Part shown: positions 25,275 through 32,150 of the stretch, piece after piece | How the letters are laid out: each line of letters starts with the position of its first letter | Position numbering within the stretch: the first letter of the stretch is position 1 | NCBI RefSeq assembly: GCF_032670585.1 | Contig: NZ_JAVQHL010000002.1 | Span: 868,001 to 932,000, forward strand | Direction of reading: 5' to 3' | Length of the DNA stretch: 64,000 nucleotides | From: Ostreiculturibacter nitratireducens | GTDB lineage: Bacteria; Pseudomonadota; Alphaproteobacteria; Rhodobacterales; Rhodobacteraceae | Translations under genes and position numbers: made by a program | Notes under the pieces: model-generated | What the model was told of the DNA's origin: nothing | Seen by the model: the letters and a program-made list of their open reading frames with translations, nothing else | Database searches by the model: none

Positions 25275-25303
25275 TGATCCGGGTGCAATTGCCAGCCGTA
25301 TCG
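25275..25303 (+). promoter_or_regulatory. Candidate RpoE-type promoter for rpoH(II)
   Basis: TGATCC at 25275-25280 equals the -35 element recognised by R. sphaeroides RpoE; a TATCG follows after 18 bases as a possible -10 element. Transcription would start near 25310, about 50 bases before the rpoH ATG. In R. sphaeroides rpoHII is a known RpoE (singlet-oxygen) target. The -10 match is imperfect. Confidence 0.5.
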
Positions 25304-25359
25304 AAGATACTGAAAGGGCAGAGAGCCTTGTCCTGAGCCAGAGAAACTGGGGGGTTGGA

Positions 25360-26238
25360 ATGGCACTCGATGGATTTTCTGAAAACACCCTGCCCCGGCA
25401 GGCGATGCGCGCAGAACTGCTGGACGCGGAAACCGAACTTGAACTTGCCTACGCCTGGCGGGACCGACGAGACGAAGCGGCGCTGCACCGTCTCGTGACC
25501 GCCTATATGCGGCTCGCGATCTCGATGGCGGCCAAGTTTCGCCGCTACGGCGCGCCGATGAACGACCTGATCCAAGAGGCCGGCCTCGGGCTGATGAAAG
25601 CCGCCGACAAGTTCGATCCCGACCGGGGTGTGCGGTTTTCCACCTACGCGGTGTGGTGGATCAAGGCATCGATCCAGGACTACGTGATGCGCAACTGGTC
25701 GATGGTGCGGACGGGGTCCACCTCCGCCCAGAAGGCGCTGTTCTTCAACCTTCGTCGGGTCCAGGCCCGGCTGGAACGGGAGGCCGACGCTGCGGGCGAG
25801 ACGCTCGACGGGCACCAGTTGCGTGAAAGGATCGCGCGCGAGGTTGGCGTTCCGCTTGCCGATGTCGAGATGATGGAGGGGCGCCTTGCCGGCTCGGACT
25901 ACTCCCTGAACGCGACGCAGTCGGCAGAGGATGAGGGTCGCGAATGGATCGAGGCGCTCGAGGACGAGGGCGAGCAGGCGGCCGAGAAGGTCGAGGCGGA
26001 GCACGATACGGAGACCCTTCGCGGCTGGCTCGTCGAGGCGATGGAGGCGCTGACGGACCGCGAAAGATTCATCGTGACTGAAAGGAAGCTTCGGGAGGAG
26101 ACGCGGACGCTCGAGTCGCTCGGGCAGGAACTCGGGCTTTCGAAGGAACGCGTCCGTCAGCTGGAAGCGGCTGCCTTCCAGAAGTTGCGCAAGCAGCTGG
26201 AGGGGCGGTCACGCGAGGTCAGGGCGCTTCTGCACTGA
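25360..26238 (+). CDS. rpoH: RNA polymerase sigma-32-type factor, RpoH(II)
   Basis: A 292-residue sigma-70-family factor. Region 2 reads LIQEAGLGLMKAADKFDP and FSTYAVWWIKASIQDYVMRNW; the RpoH box QKALFFNLRR is at 124-133; region 4 ends LGLSKERVRQLEAAAFQKLR. Rhodobacterales carry two RpoH factors; the second, RpoHII, responds to singlet oxygen under RpoE. Assignment to type II rests on the RpoE-like -35 upstream and the DEGREWIEALEDEG insertion, not on direct comparison. The ATG at 25360 has GGGGGG upstream and lies downstream of the predicted promoter; the longer open frame would start before that promoter. Confidence 0.88.
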   Translation: MALDGFSENTLPRQAMRAELLDAETELELAYAWRDRRDEAALHRLVTAYMRLAISMAAKFRRYGAPMNDLIQEAGLGLMKAADKFDPDRGVRFSTYAVWWIKASIQDYVMRNWSMVRTGSTSAQKALFFNLRRVQARLEREADAAGETLDGHQLRERIAREVGVPLADVEMMEGRLAGSDYSLNATQSAEDEGREWIEALEDEGEQAAEKVEAEHDTETLRGWLVEAMEALTDRERFIVTERKLREETRTLESLGQELGLSKERVRQLEAAAFQKLRKQLEGRSREVRALLH

Positions 26239-26282
26239 AGAAACGGAAGCGGCGCACCGTTCCCAGAGAGGCGGCTTGGCCA

Positions 26283-27209
26283 TCAGCGATAGATGTGGCC
26301 TCCGAGGTATTTCGACCCGTTGTCGCAGCCGATCGTCACAACCCGCTTCCCTTTCCCGGCCTCCCGGGCCAGCTCGATCGCGGCGACGACGTTGAGCCCG
26401 GTCGATCCTCCGCAGAAGATGCCGACCTCGCTCGCAAGTCGCCGGCACATGCCAAAGCCGAGATCCTGGTCGATCGCCCTGATGTCGTGCAGCAGGCTTC
26501 GGTCCAGGAATGGAGGCTCGAACCCGACACCGACGCCTTCCACCCGGTGCGGGCCGCCCTTGCCGGTCGTGAGCAGCGGCGACTGCAACGGCTCGAGCGC
26601 GATGACATGCGGCTCGAGCCCCTCTTTCCGCAGTGCATCGGCCATCCCCATAAGCGCGGCGCCCGTTCCCACAGCAGAAACGAGGACGTCGATCCCGCCG
26701 TCGAGGTCGGCAGCTATCTCTTGCCCCATCGGCTCGTAACCCTGCCTGACATCGGGCGATCCGAACTGGTCGGCGTAATAGCTGCCCGGCTCTCCGGCGA
26801 GGGCAAGCGCGCGCTTCTTCATGCGCTGGATCAGTTCGGGCGTGATTGCCCCTCCGTCGCTTCCCTCGACCAGAACCTCGGCCCCGAATGCCTCCATCGC
26901 CTTGCGCTTGCTGTCGGAGAATGCGTCCGAGAAGACCGCGGTGAACTTCAGGCCCAGAACGGACGCGACGAAGGCGAGCGCCGTGCCGGTGCTGCCGCCC
27001 GTGTATTCCACGATGCGGTCTCCGGGGCGAACGTCGCCGCGTTCGAGGGCGCGGCCGAGGACCGAGATGGCCATGCGGTCCTTGTATGATCCGGTCGGGT
27101 TTCCGCCCTCCAGCTTGATCCAGATCTCGGCCCCGTCTTCGGGTTCGAAAGATTTCAGCCGGACCAAGGGCGTGTGGCCGATGGTCTCGAGAACGTTCGT
27201 CGCAAGCAT
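26283..27209 (-). CDS. PLP-dependent cysteine synthase family protein
   Basis: A 308-residue beta-family PLP enzyme (CysK/CysM/CBS group). Lys43 in GSYKDR binds PLP, GGSTGTAL (71-78) and the C-terminal CGGSTGLN match the cofactor phosphate- and ring-binding loops. The substrate loop reads EYTGGSTGTA rather than the CysK consensus EPTSGNTGI, so O-acetylserine sulfhydrylase activity should not be assumed; a CysM- or CBS-like reaction is possible. It stands alone, convergent with rpoH and codirectional with the DUF4386 gene. Confidence 0.87.
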   Translation of the reverse strand: MLATNVLETIGHTPLVRLKSFEPEDGAEIWIKLEGGNPTGSYKDRMAISVLGRALERGDVRPGDRIVEYTGGSTGTALAFVASVLGLKFTAVFSDAFSDSKRKAMEAFGAEVLVEGSDGGAITPELIQRMKKRALALAGEPGSYYADQFGSPDVRQGYEPMGQEIAADLDGGIDVLVSAVGTGAALMGMADALRKEGLEPHVIALEPLQSPLLTTGKGGPHRVEGVGVGFEPPFLDRSLLHDIRAIDQDLGFGMCRRLASEVGIFCGGSTGLNVVAAIELAREAGKGKRVVTIGCDNGSKYLGGHIYR

Positions 27210-27272
27210 GCTGGTCCCCTTTCTGTCCGGCCGTCTGGCTTGCTCATACGTTACGCGCGTTTTGCCGAACGG

Positions 27273-27971
27273 TCACGCCGCGCGGGGTCCGAGGTTCCGC
27301 GCACGCAACAGGAGCCAGAGGCAGAAGGCGCTTTCCGCGAGCAGAGGCAGCGCGTAGGCCGGGGCGAAGGCCCCCGAGGCGTCTGGCGCGAGGAAGGTGA
27401 GCACGCTGCCGGTCAGGTAGACCGGGCCGGAGGCCCCGATGGCCAGGCCGATCGCGCGGGGAAGGAAGCCCGAGCGGTAGATCAGAACGCCGGTCACAAG
27501 GCAGTTGATCCCGAAGAAGACGAGGCCGAGGTCGTAGCCGTGGCTCTGCGCTTGAAGTGAGAGCAGCGCGAGGGCGTCCTGCTGTCCGGGTGCGAAAGCG
27601 GAGGTGGGCGCATCGAGGATCAATAGCGCCTCGTGCTGGTTCATCAGGTTCGCGCCGAGGATCGCGGTCTGGATCAGGCGGAAGGCCGCCGCGAGGAACG
27701 CGAGGGTCTCGCTGACCGGGCGGAAGATCAGGAACAGAAGGATGGCCAGGGCCGCGTCGCTGACCGTCATCAGGACATCCGCGGCGAAGCTCGCCTGGAA
27801 CAGGCCCGTTGCAGCGCGGATGTTCGCCGCCGTCGCGGATGCGTCGCCGGGAACGACGAGGGAGGCGCGGGCGAAGCCTTCGCTCCAGACACCCGCGACG
27901 ATAATGACGAGGTAGAGAGCGCCGGCGACGCGGGCGAGGTTGGGTGTGGGGCGCGTGTCAGTCATGGCCAT
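27273..27971 (-). CDS. DUF4386 family membrane protein
   Basis: A 232-residue protein with about six hydrophobic helices, beginning NLARVAGALYLVIIVAGVWSEGF, the usual opening of DUF4386 proteins. Function unknown. The ATG at 27971 is preceded by AAAGGGAC; an upstream in-frame start would add a hydrophilic leader. It is divergent from a LysR gene with 88 bases between starts, the classical arrangement for a LysR regulator and its target, and that space holds two inverted repeats. Confidence 0.85.
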   Translation of the reverse strand: MAMTDTRPTPNLARVAGALYLVIIVAGVWSEGFARASLVVPGDASATAANIRAATGLFQASFAADVLMTVSDAALAILLFLIFRPVSETLAFLAAAFRLIQTAILGANLMNQHEALLILDAPTSAFAPGQQDALALLSLQAQSHGYDLGLVFFGINCLVTGVLIYRSGFLPRAIGLAIGASGPVYLTGSVLTFLAPDASGAFAPAYALPLLAESAFCLWLLLRARNLGPRAA

Positions 27972-28015
27972 GTCCCTTTCCTTGGTTCGCCCGAGAGAAT
28001 GATCCATGCGAGTTA

Positions 28016-28028
28016 GCAATAGAATTGC
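28016..28028. promoter_or_regulatory. Inverted repeat in the LysR/DUF4386 divergent promoter region
   Basis: GCAAT-AGA-ATTGC is a perfect 5-bp inverted repeat with a three-base centre, flanked by TTA on the left and C-TTAA on the right. It lies between the two divergent starts and is a plausible recognition site for the adjacent LysR protein. Confidence 0.4.
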
Positions 28029-28047
28029 CTTAATCTGTTCTTCTGAT

Positions 28048-28061
28048 ATGCATTAATGCAT
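28048..28061. promoter_or_regulatory. 14-base perfect palindrome overlapping the LysR start codon
   Basis: ATGCATTAATGCAT is its own reverse complement and its last two bases are the first two of the LysR ATG. Binding here could give autorepression by blocking initiation. Alternatively it is chance in a locally AT-rich segment. Confidence 0.4.
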
Positions 28062-28944
28062 GGATTGGCGGGCGGTGACTTTCGACTGGAACCGGGCGCG
28101 GGCTTTCCTCGTTACGGCGGAGGAGGGCTCGCTGTCGGCGGCGGCGCGCGCGCTCGGCATGACCCAGCCAACGCTCGGGCGTCAGGTCGCGGCGCTGGAG
28201 GAGGAACTGGGCGTCGCTCTTTTCGAACGCGCGGGCCGCGGGCTCGAACTCACGCCCGGGGGCGTCGAGCTTCTGGAGCATGCCCGCGCGATGGGGGAAG
28301 CGGCCGGGCGCATTTCCCTCGCTGCGTCGGGGCAGTCGCGGTCCGTCGAGGGGATTGTCACGGTTGCCGCGAGCGAGGCCGTGGCGGCTTTCCTTCTTCC
28401 CGGGATCGTCGCGAAGCTGCGGGCGCAGGCCCCTGGGATCGTGGTGGAGGTCATCGCCTCGAACGCGACACAGGATCTGAGGCGGCGCGAGGCGGACATC
28501 GCCGTCCGAAGCTTCCGGCCGACGCAGCCGGGGCTCATCGCGCGGAAGCTGCGCGATGTGAAGGCGCGGCTCTACGCGTCCGATGCCTATCTCGAGCGGC
28601 TCGGGGAACCGAAAGGCCCGGAGGATCTGTCGCGCGCCGAGTTCATCGGCTTCGACACGACGGATGCGCTGATCCGCGCGCTAAACGGGCTCGGGCTTGA
28701 ACTGGGGCCGGAGAACTTCCCCATCCTGTCGGAAAACCATCTCGTGCAGTGGGAGATGGTGAAGGGTGGGCTCGGGATCGGGGTGATGCCCGAAGAGATC
28801 GGCGAAGCGGAGCCTTCGGTGCGCCAGGTGCTGGCGGCGCTCAGGCCGATCGTCGTGCCCATGTGGCTCGTGTCGCACCGGGAACTGGCGACGAGCCGGC
28901 GCGTGCGGCTCGTCTTCGACCTGCTGGCCGAGGCGCTGCTCTAG
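28060..28944 (+). CDS. LysR family transcriptional regulator
   Basis: A 294-residue LTTR. The N-terminal winged helix-turn-helix covers about residues 9-68 (FLVTAEEGSLSAAARALGMTQPTLGRQVAALEEELG), followed by the linker helix and the two-lobed effector domain. The target is probably the divergent DUF4386 gene. The start at 28060 is the first ATG before the conserved DWNRARAFLV. The gene ends in a four-base overlap with a convergent small membrane-protein gene. The effector is unknown. Confidence 0.92.
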   Translation: MDWRAVTFDWNRARAFLVTAEEGSLSAAARALGMTQPTLGRQVAALEEELGVALFERAGRGLELTPGGVELLEHARAMGEAAGRISLAASGQSRSVEGIVTVAASEAVAAFLLPGIVAKLRAQAPGIVVEVIASNATQDLRRREADIAVRSFRPTQPGLIARKLRDVKARLYASDAYLERLGEPKGPEDLSRAEFIGFDTTDALIRALNGLGLELGPENFPILSENHLVQWEMVKGGLGIGVMPEEIGEAEPSVRQVLAALRPIVVPMWLVSHRELATSRRVRLVFDLLAEALL

Positions 28945-29126
28945 CGCCTTTCGGGCGGGTCGGTGAGGACGATCACGAGGGTCGAGCCAACGATCCAGAC
29001 CGCGAGCATCGCGAAGGTCGCGATCCTGCCGGAGGAGAGCCCGCCGACATACCCGCCGAGCCCGGCGACGAGGCCGATGGCTCCGACGAGGCCCTGGAGT
29101 TCGCGGCGTTTCTTCTTGAGGTTCAT
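28941..29126 (-). CDS. Small two-helix membrane protein (61 residues)
   Basis: Predicted protein with a basic start (MNLKKKRRE) and two hydrophobic segments, about 11-30 (glycine-rich) and 36-55, ending in TDPPERR. GGAGG lies five bases before the ATG at 29126, a strong ribosome site that decides this start over an in-frame one 21 bases upstream. No family recognised. An FNR-like box lies about 46 bases upstream of the start, so oxygen-responsive expression is possible. The stop overlaps the convergent LysR gene by four bases. Confidence 0.65.
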   Translation of the reverse strand: MNLKKKRRELQGLVGAIGLVAGLGGYVGGLSSGRIATFAMLAVWIVGSTLVIVLTDPPERR

Positions 29127-29171
29127 GCAATCCTCCGGGATCGACAATGCCGGGCCTGGCCGTCAGGCGCA

Positions 29172-29185
29172 TTGATTTGCATCAG
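29172..29185. promoter_or_regulatory. FNR/FnrL-like box
   Basis: TTGAT-TTGC-ATCAG matches the FNR/FnrL consensus TTGAT-N4-ATCAA in nine of ten defined bases. It lies between the small membrane-protein gene (-, start 29126) and coaBC (+, start 29290). On the minus side a CATTGT sequence occurs where the -10 of a class II FNR promoter would be, which favours the small gene as target. Binding is inference. Confidence 0.45.
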
Positions 29186-29289
29186 TCCAGGGACCCCGCT
29201 GGTCGGGCGTGGCGCCGCCCGCCGGGGTCAGGCGCCTTGCCACGCGCCCTTCCGGACCCTAATCCTTCCATGAAGGAGCCGGAGGGGCC

Positions 29290-30486
29290 ATGCTGGCGGG
29301 CAAGCGCATATTGTTGATCATCGGCGGCGGGATCGCGGCCTACAAGGCGCTGGACCTGATCCGGCGGCTGAAGGAGCGCGGCGCCTCGGTCACGCCGGTC
29401 CTGACGCGGGCGGGCGAGGAATTCGTGACGCCGCTGACGGTGGGGGCCCTGGCGGGCGAGAAGGTGTTTCGCCATCTCTTCGACCTCACCGACGAGGCCG
29501 AGATGGGCCATATCGAGTTGAGCCGCGCGGCCGACCTCGTCGTCGTTGCGCCCTGCACGGCGGACATGATGGCGAAGATGGCTGGGGGGCACGCCGACGA
29601 CCTCGCCTCCACCCTTCTCATGGCGACCGACAAGCGGGTGCTGATCGCGCCGGCGATGAACGTGCGGATGTGGGAACATCCCGCGACGCGGCGGAACCAG
29701 TCGGTGCTCCTTGGCGACGGGGTCCTGACCGTGGGGCCGAACGAGGGCGAGATGGCCTGCGGAGAGTTCGGCTTCGGTCGGATGGCGGAGCCGCTCGAGA
29801 TCGTGGCCGCGGTCGAGGCGGCACTGGGCGAAGGGCCTCTCACGGGCCGGCACGTCCTCGTGACCTCGGGGCCGACCCATGAGCCGATAGACCCGGTGCG
29901 CTACATCGCCAACCGGTCTTCCGGCGCGCAGGGCACCGCGCTTGCAACGGCGCTGAGGGATCTGGGCGCCCGGGTGACATTCGTCACGGGGCCGGCAAGC
30001 GTTCCGCCTCCAGAGGGCGTGACGGTGGTGAAGGTCGAGACGGCGCGGGAGATGCTTGCGGCGGTCGTGGCTGCCCTGCCGGCGGACGCGGCGGTTTTCG
30101 CGGCGGCGGTGGCGGACTGGCGCGTAGCCAATGCCGCTGGTTCGAAGCTCAAGAAGGACGGTTCCGGCAAGGCGCCCTCGCTCGAGTTCGCGGAGAACCC
30201 CGACATCCTCGCCACCGTGAGCGCGATCAAGGAGCGGCGACCCGGGCTCGTGGTCGGCTTCGCCGCCGAAACGGACGATGTCGTGGCCCATGCAACGGCC
30301 AAACGGGCGCGCAAGGGCTGCGACTGGATCGTGGCGAACGACGTTTCGCCCGGGACCGGGATCATGGGCGGCTCCGAAAACGCGGTCACGCTGATCACCG
30401 AATCGGGGGCCGAGGAATGGCCCCGCATGGCCAAGGACGAGGTGGCTCGACGCATCGCGACCCGAATCGCGGAGGCTTTGGCATGA
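29290..30486 (+). CDS. coaBC: Bifunctional phosphopantothenoylcysteine decarboxylase/phosphopantothenate-cysteine ligase
   Basis: Catalyses two successive steps of coenzyme A synthesis. Of the 398 residues, the N-terminal flavoprotein half (CoaC) carries GGGIAAYKALDLIRRL, HIELSRAADLVVVAPCTADMMAK and the PAMNxxMW motif (APAMNVRMWEHP); the C-terminal half (CoaB) carries TSGPTHEPIDPVRYIANRSSG and AAVADWR. The length is typical. GGAGGGG is directly upstream of the ATG. It is followed 61 bases later by dut; coaBC-dut is a common pair. Confidence 0.97.
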   Translation: MLAGKRILLIIGGGIAAYKALDLIRRLKERGASVTPVLTRAGEEFVTPLTVGALAGEKVFRHLFDLTDEAEMGHIELSRAADLVVVAPCTADMMAKMAGGHADDLASTLLMATDKRVLIAPAMNVRMWEHPATRRNQSVLLGDGVLTVGPNEGEMACGEFGFGRMAEPLEIVAAVEAALGEGPLTGRHVLVTSGPTHEPIDPVRYIANRSSGAQGTALATALRDLGARVTFVTGPASVPPPEGVTVVKVETAREMLAAVVAALPADAAVFAAAVADWRVANAAGSKLKKDGSGKAPSLEFAENPDILATVSAIKERRPGLVVGFAAETDDVVAHATAKRARKGCDWIVANDVSPGTGIMGGSENAVTLITESGAEEWPRMAKDEVARRIATRIAEALA

Positions 30487-30547
30487 ACGGCTGGCATTCG
30501 GGGGCGCCTGACGGCAGGACCTGCCGCGGGGCAAAAGGGGGCGCGAG

Positions 30548-31015
30548 ATGGTTCCGGTGATCCAGATTCTCTGGGAAGACTGGGCCGACCGGTCGCTGCC
30601 CCTGCCGTCCTACGCGACAGCGGGTGCGGCGGGTGCGGACGTTCGCGCCAACCTCCCGCCCGGCGTGCGAGGAGAGGGGATCGTGCTGGAGCCGATGGAG
30701 CGAGCGGTCGTCCCCACCGGCATCCGGATCGAGATCCCGCCGGGTTTCGAGGTGCAGATCCGCCCGCGCTCCGGGCTCGCCCTGAAGCACGGGATCAGCC
30801 TCCCGAACACGCCCGGCACCATCGACAGCGATTATCGGGGGCCTCTCGGCGTGCTTCTCATCAACTACGGGCACGAGCCCTTCCAGATCGGGCACGGCGA
30901 CCGCATCGCGCAGATGATCGTCGCGCCGGTCGTTCAGGCGCGGTTCGAGGTGGCCGAGGGGCTTTCGGATACGGACCGGGGCGAGGGGGGCTTCGGCTCC
31001 ACGGGGCGGTCATGA
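30548..31015 (+). CDS. dut: Deoxyuridine 5'-triphosphate nucleotidohydrolase
   Basis: Hydrolyses dUTP to dUMP, keeping uracil out of DNA. The 155-residue trimeric dUTPase shows motif 1 (AGAAGADVRA), motif 2 (PRSGLALKHG), motif 3 (NTPGTIDSDYRG with the catalytic Asp), motif 4 (GDRIAQMI) and motif 5 (RGEGGFGSTGR). The stop overlaps the start of the MoeB-like gene by four bases (ATGA). Confidence 0.97.
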   Translation: MVPVIQILWEDWADRSLPLPSYATAGAAGADVRANLPPGVRGEGIVLEPMERAVVPTGIRIEIPPGFEVQIRPRSGLALKHGISLPNTPGTIDSDYRGPLGVLLINYGHEPFQIGHGDRIAQMIVAPVVQARFEVAEGLSDTDRGEGGFGSTGRS

Positions 31016-32043
31016 CGGTTCTTCTGGTGGCGCTGGCGCTGATCGCGCTGGGCCTTCTTCTCCGGCTGCCGGTGCGCGGGATCGCGGCGATGCTCGGGCT
31101 TCTCTGGCTCGCGGTGGTGCTGGCCCATCTCGTTCTGCCGGAGGCAAGCCCGCTTCTTGAGGCGCTGGGCGGGACGCTTCAGCACTGGCTGGCGCTGGGC
31201 GTCGTCGTGGCCGCCGCGCTTGGCTATCGCGAGATCCTTGGCCGTCTCCGGGCGCGGGCCGCGGCAGTGGCCGAGACGCCGAAGGCGGGCACTTTCTCCG
31301 ACGCGGAGCTTGACCGATACGCGCGCCACATCGTCCTGCGCGAAGTGGGCGGCACCGGGCAGAAGAGGCTCAAGGCGGCGAAGGTTCTCGTCGTCGGTGC
31401 GGGCGGGCTCGGCTCACCCTCGCTTCTCTATCTAGCGGCGGCCGGCGTGGGGCTGATCGGGGTGATTGATGACGACGAAGTGTCGAACTCGAATCTTCAG
31501 CGGCAGGTGATCCACACGGACGCGCGGATCGGGCAGCCGAAGGTCTTCTCCGCGGAGGCGGCGATGAAGGCGCTCAACCCGTTCATCGAGGTGCGGCCAT
31601 ATAACCGCCGCCTCGAAAAGACGGAGGCGGAGGCGCTTTTCGCCGAGTACGACCTGATCCTGGACGGGTCGGACAATTTCACGACGCGCTACCTCGTCAA
31701 CGCGGCTGCCGTGGCGGCCGGGAAGCCCCTCATCTCGGCGGCGATCACGCAATGGGAGGGCCAGATCAGCCTCTACGATCCGGCCCGCGGGGCGCCCTGC
31801 TACGCTTGCGTCTTCCCTGAACCGCCCGCGGCGGGTCTCGCGCCGGCCTGCGCGGAAGCGGGCGTGATGGGGGCGCTGCCGGGGGTCGTGGGCGCGATGA
31901 TGGCGGCGGAGGCGATCAAGGAAATCACGGGCGCCGGCGAAAGCCTGCGGGGCCGCATGATCATCTACGACGCGCTCTATGGCGAGAGCCGCGTGATGAA
32001 GCTGAAGCGGCGCGCGGACTGCGCCGTCTGCGGCGGGGTGTGA
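31012..32043 (+). CDS. Membrane-anchored MoeB/ThiF-family adenylyltransferase
   Basis: An E1-like enzyme of 343 residues with an unusual start: residues 1-72 form two or three hydrophobic helices, followed by a linker and a MoeB/ThiF domain from about 95. This has the ATP loop GAGGLGSP (129-136), DDDEVSNSNLQRQ, Cys280 in ACAEAGV, and a zinc site from C263-x2-C266 and C337-x2-C340. MoeB/ThiF proteins adenylate the C-terminus of MoaD/ThiS-like sulfur carriers for molybdopterin, thiamine or tRNA thiolation. No carrier gene is adjacent. Molybdopterin supply to the xanthine dehydrogenase elsewhere in the window is possible but unproven. Confidence 0.9.
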   Translation: MTVLLVALALIALGLLLRLPVRGIAAMLGLLWLAVVLAHLVLPEASPLLEALGGTLQHWLALGVVVAAALGYREILGRLRARAAAVAETPKAGTFSDAELDRYARHIVLREVGGTGQKRLKAAKVLVVGAGGLGSPSLLYLAAAGVGLIGVIDDDEVSNSNLQRQVIHTDARIGQPKVFSAEAAMKALNPFIEVRPYNRRLEKTEAEALFAEYDLILDGSDNFTTRYLVNAAAVAAGKPLISAAITQWEGQISLYDPARGAPCYACVFPEPPAAGLAPACAEAGVMGALPGVVGAMMAAEAIKEITGAGESLRGRMIIYDALYGESRVMKLKRRADCAVCGGV

Positions 32044-32150
32044 GGCGGATTGCCACCGAACCGCCCGCGGCGATGTTCCCGATAGTATGACAGGTGGGCT
32101 GGAAGTCACCGTCGCGGGCGCCTAGCTTTCGCGGAAAAGGGAGAAAGCGC

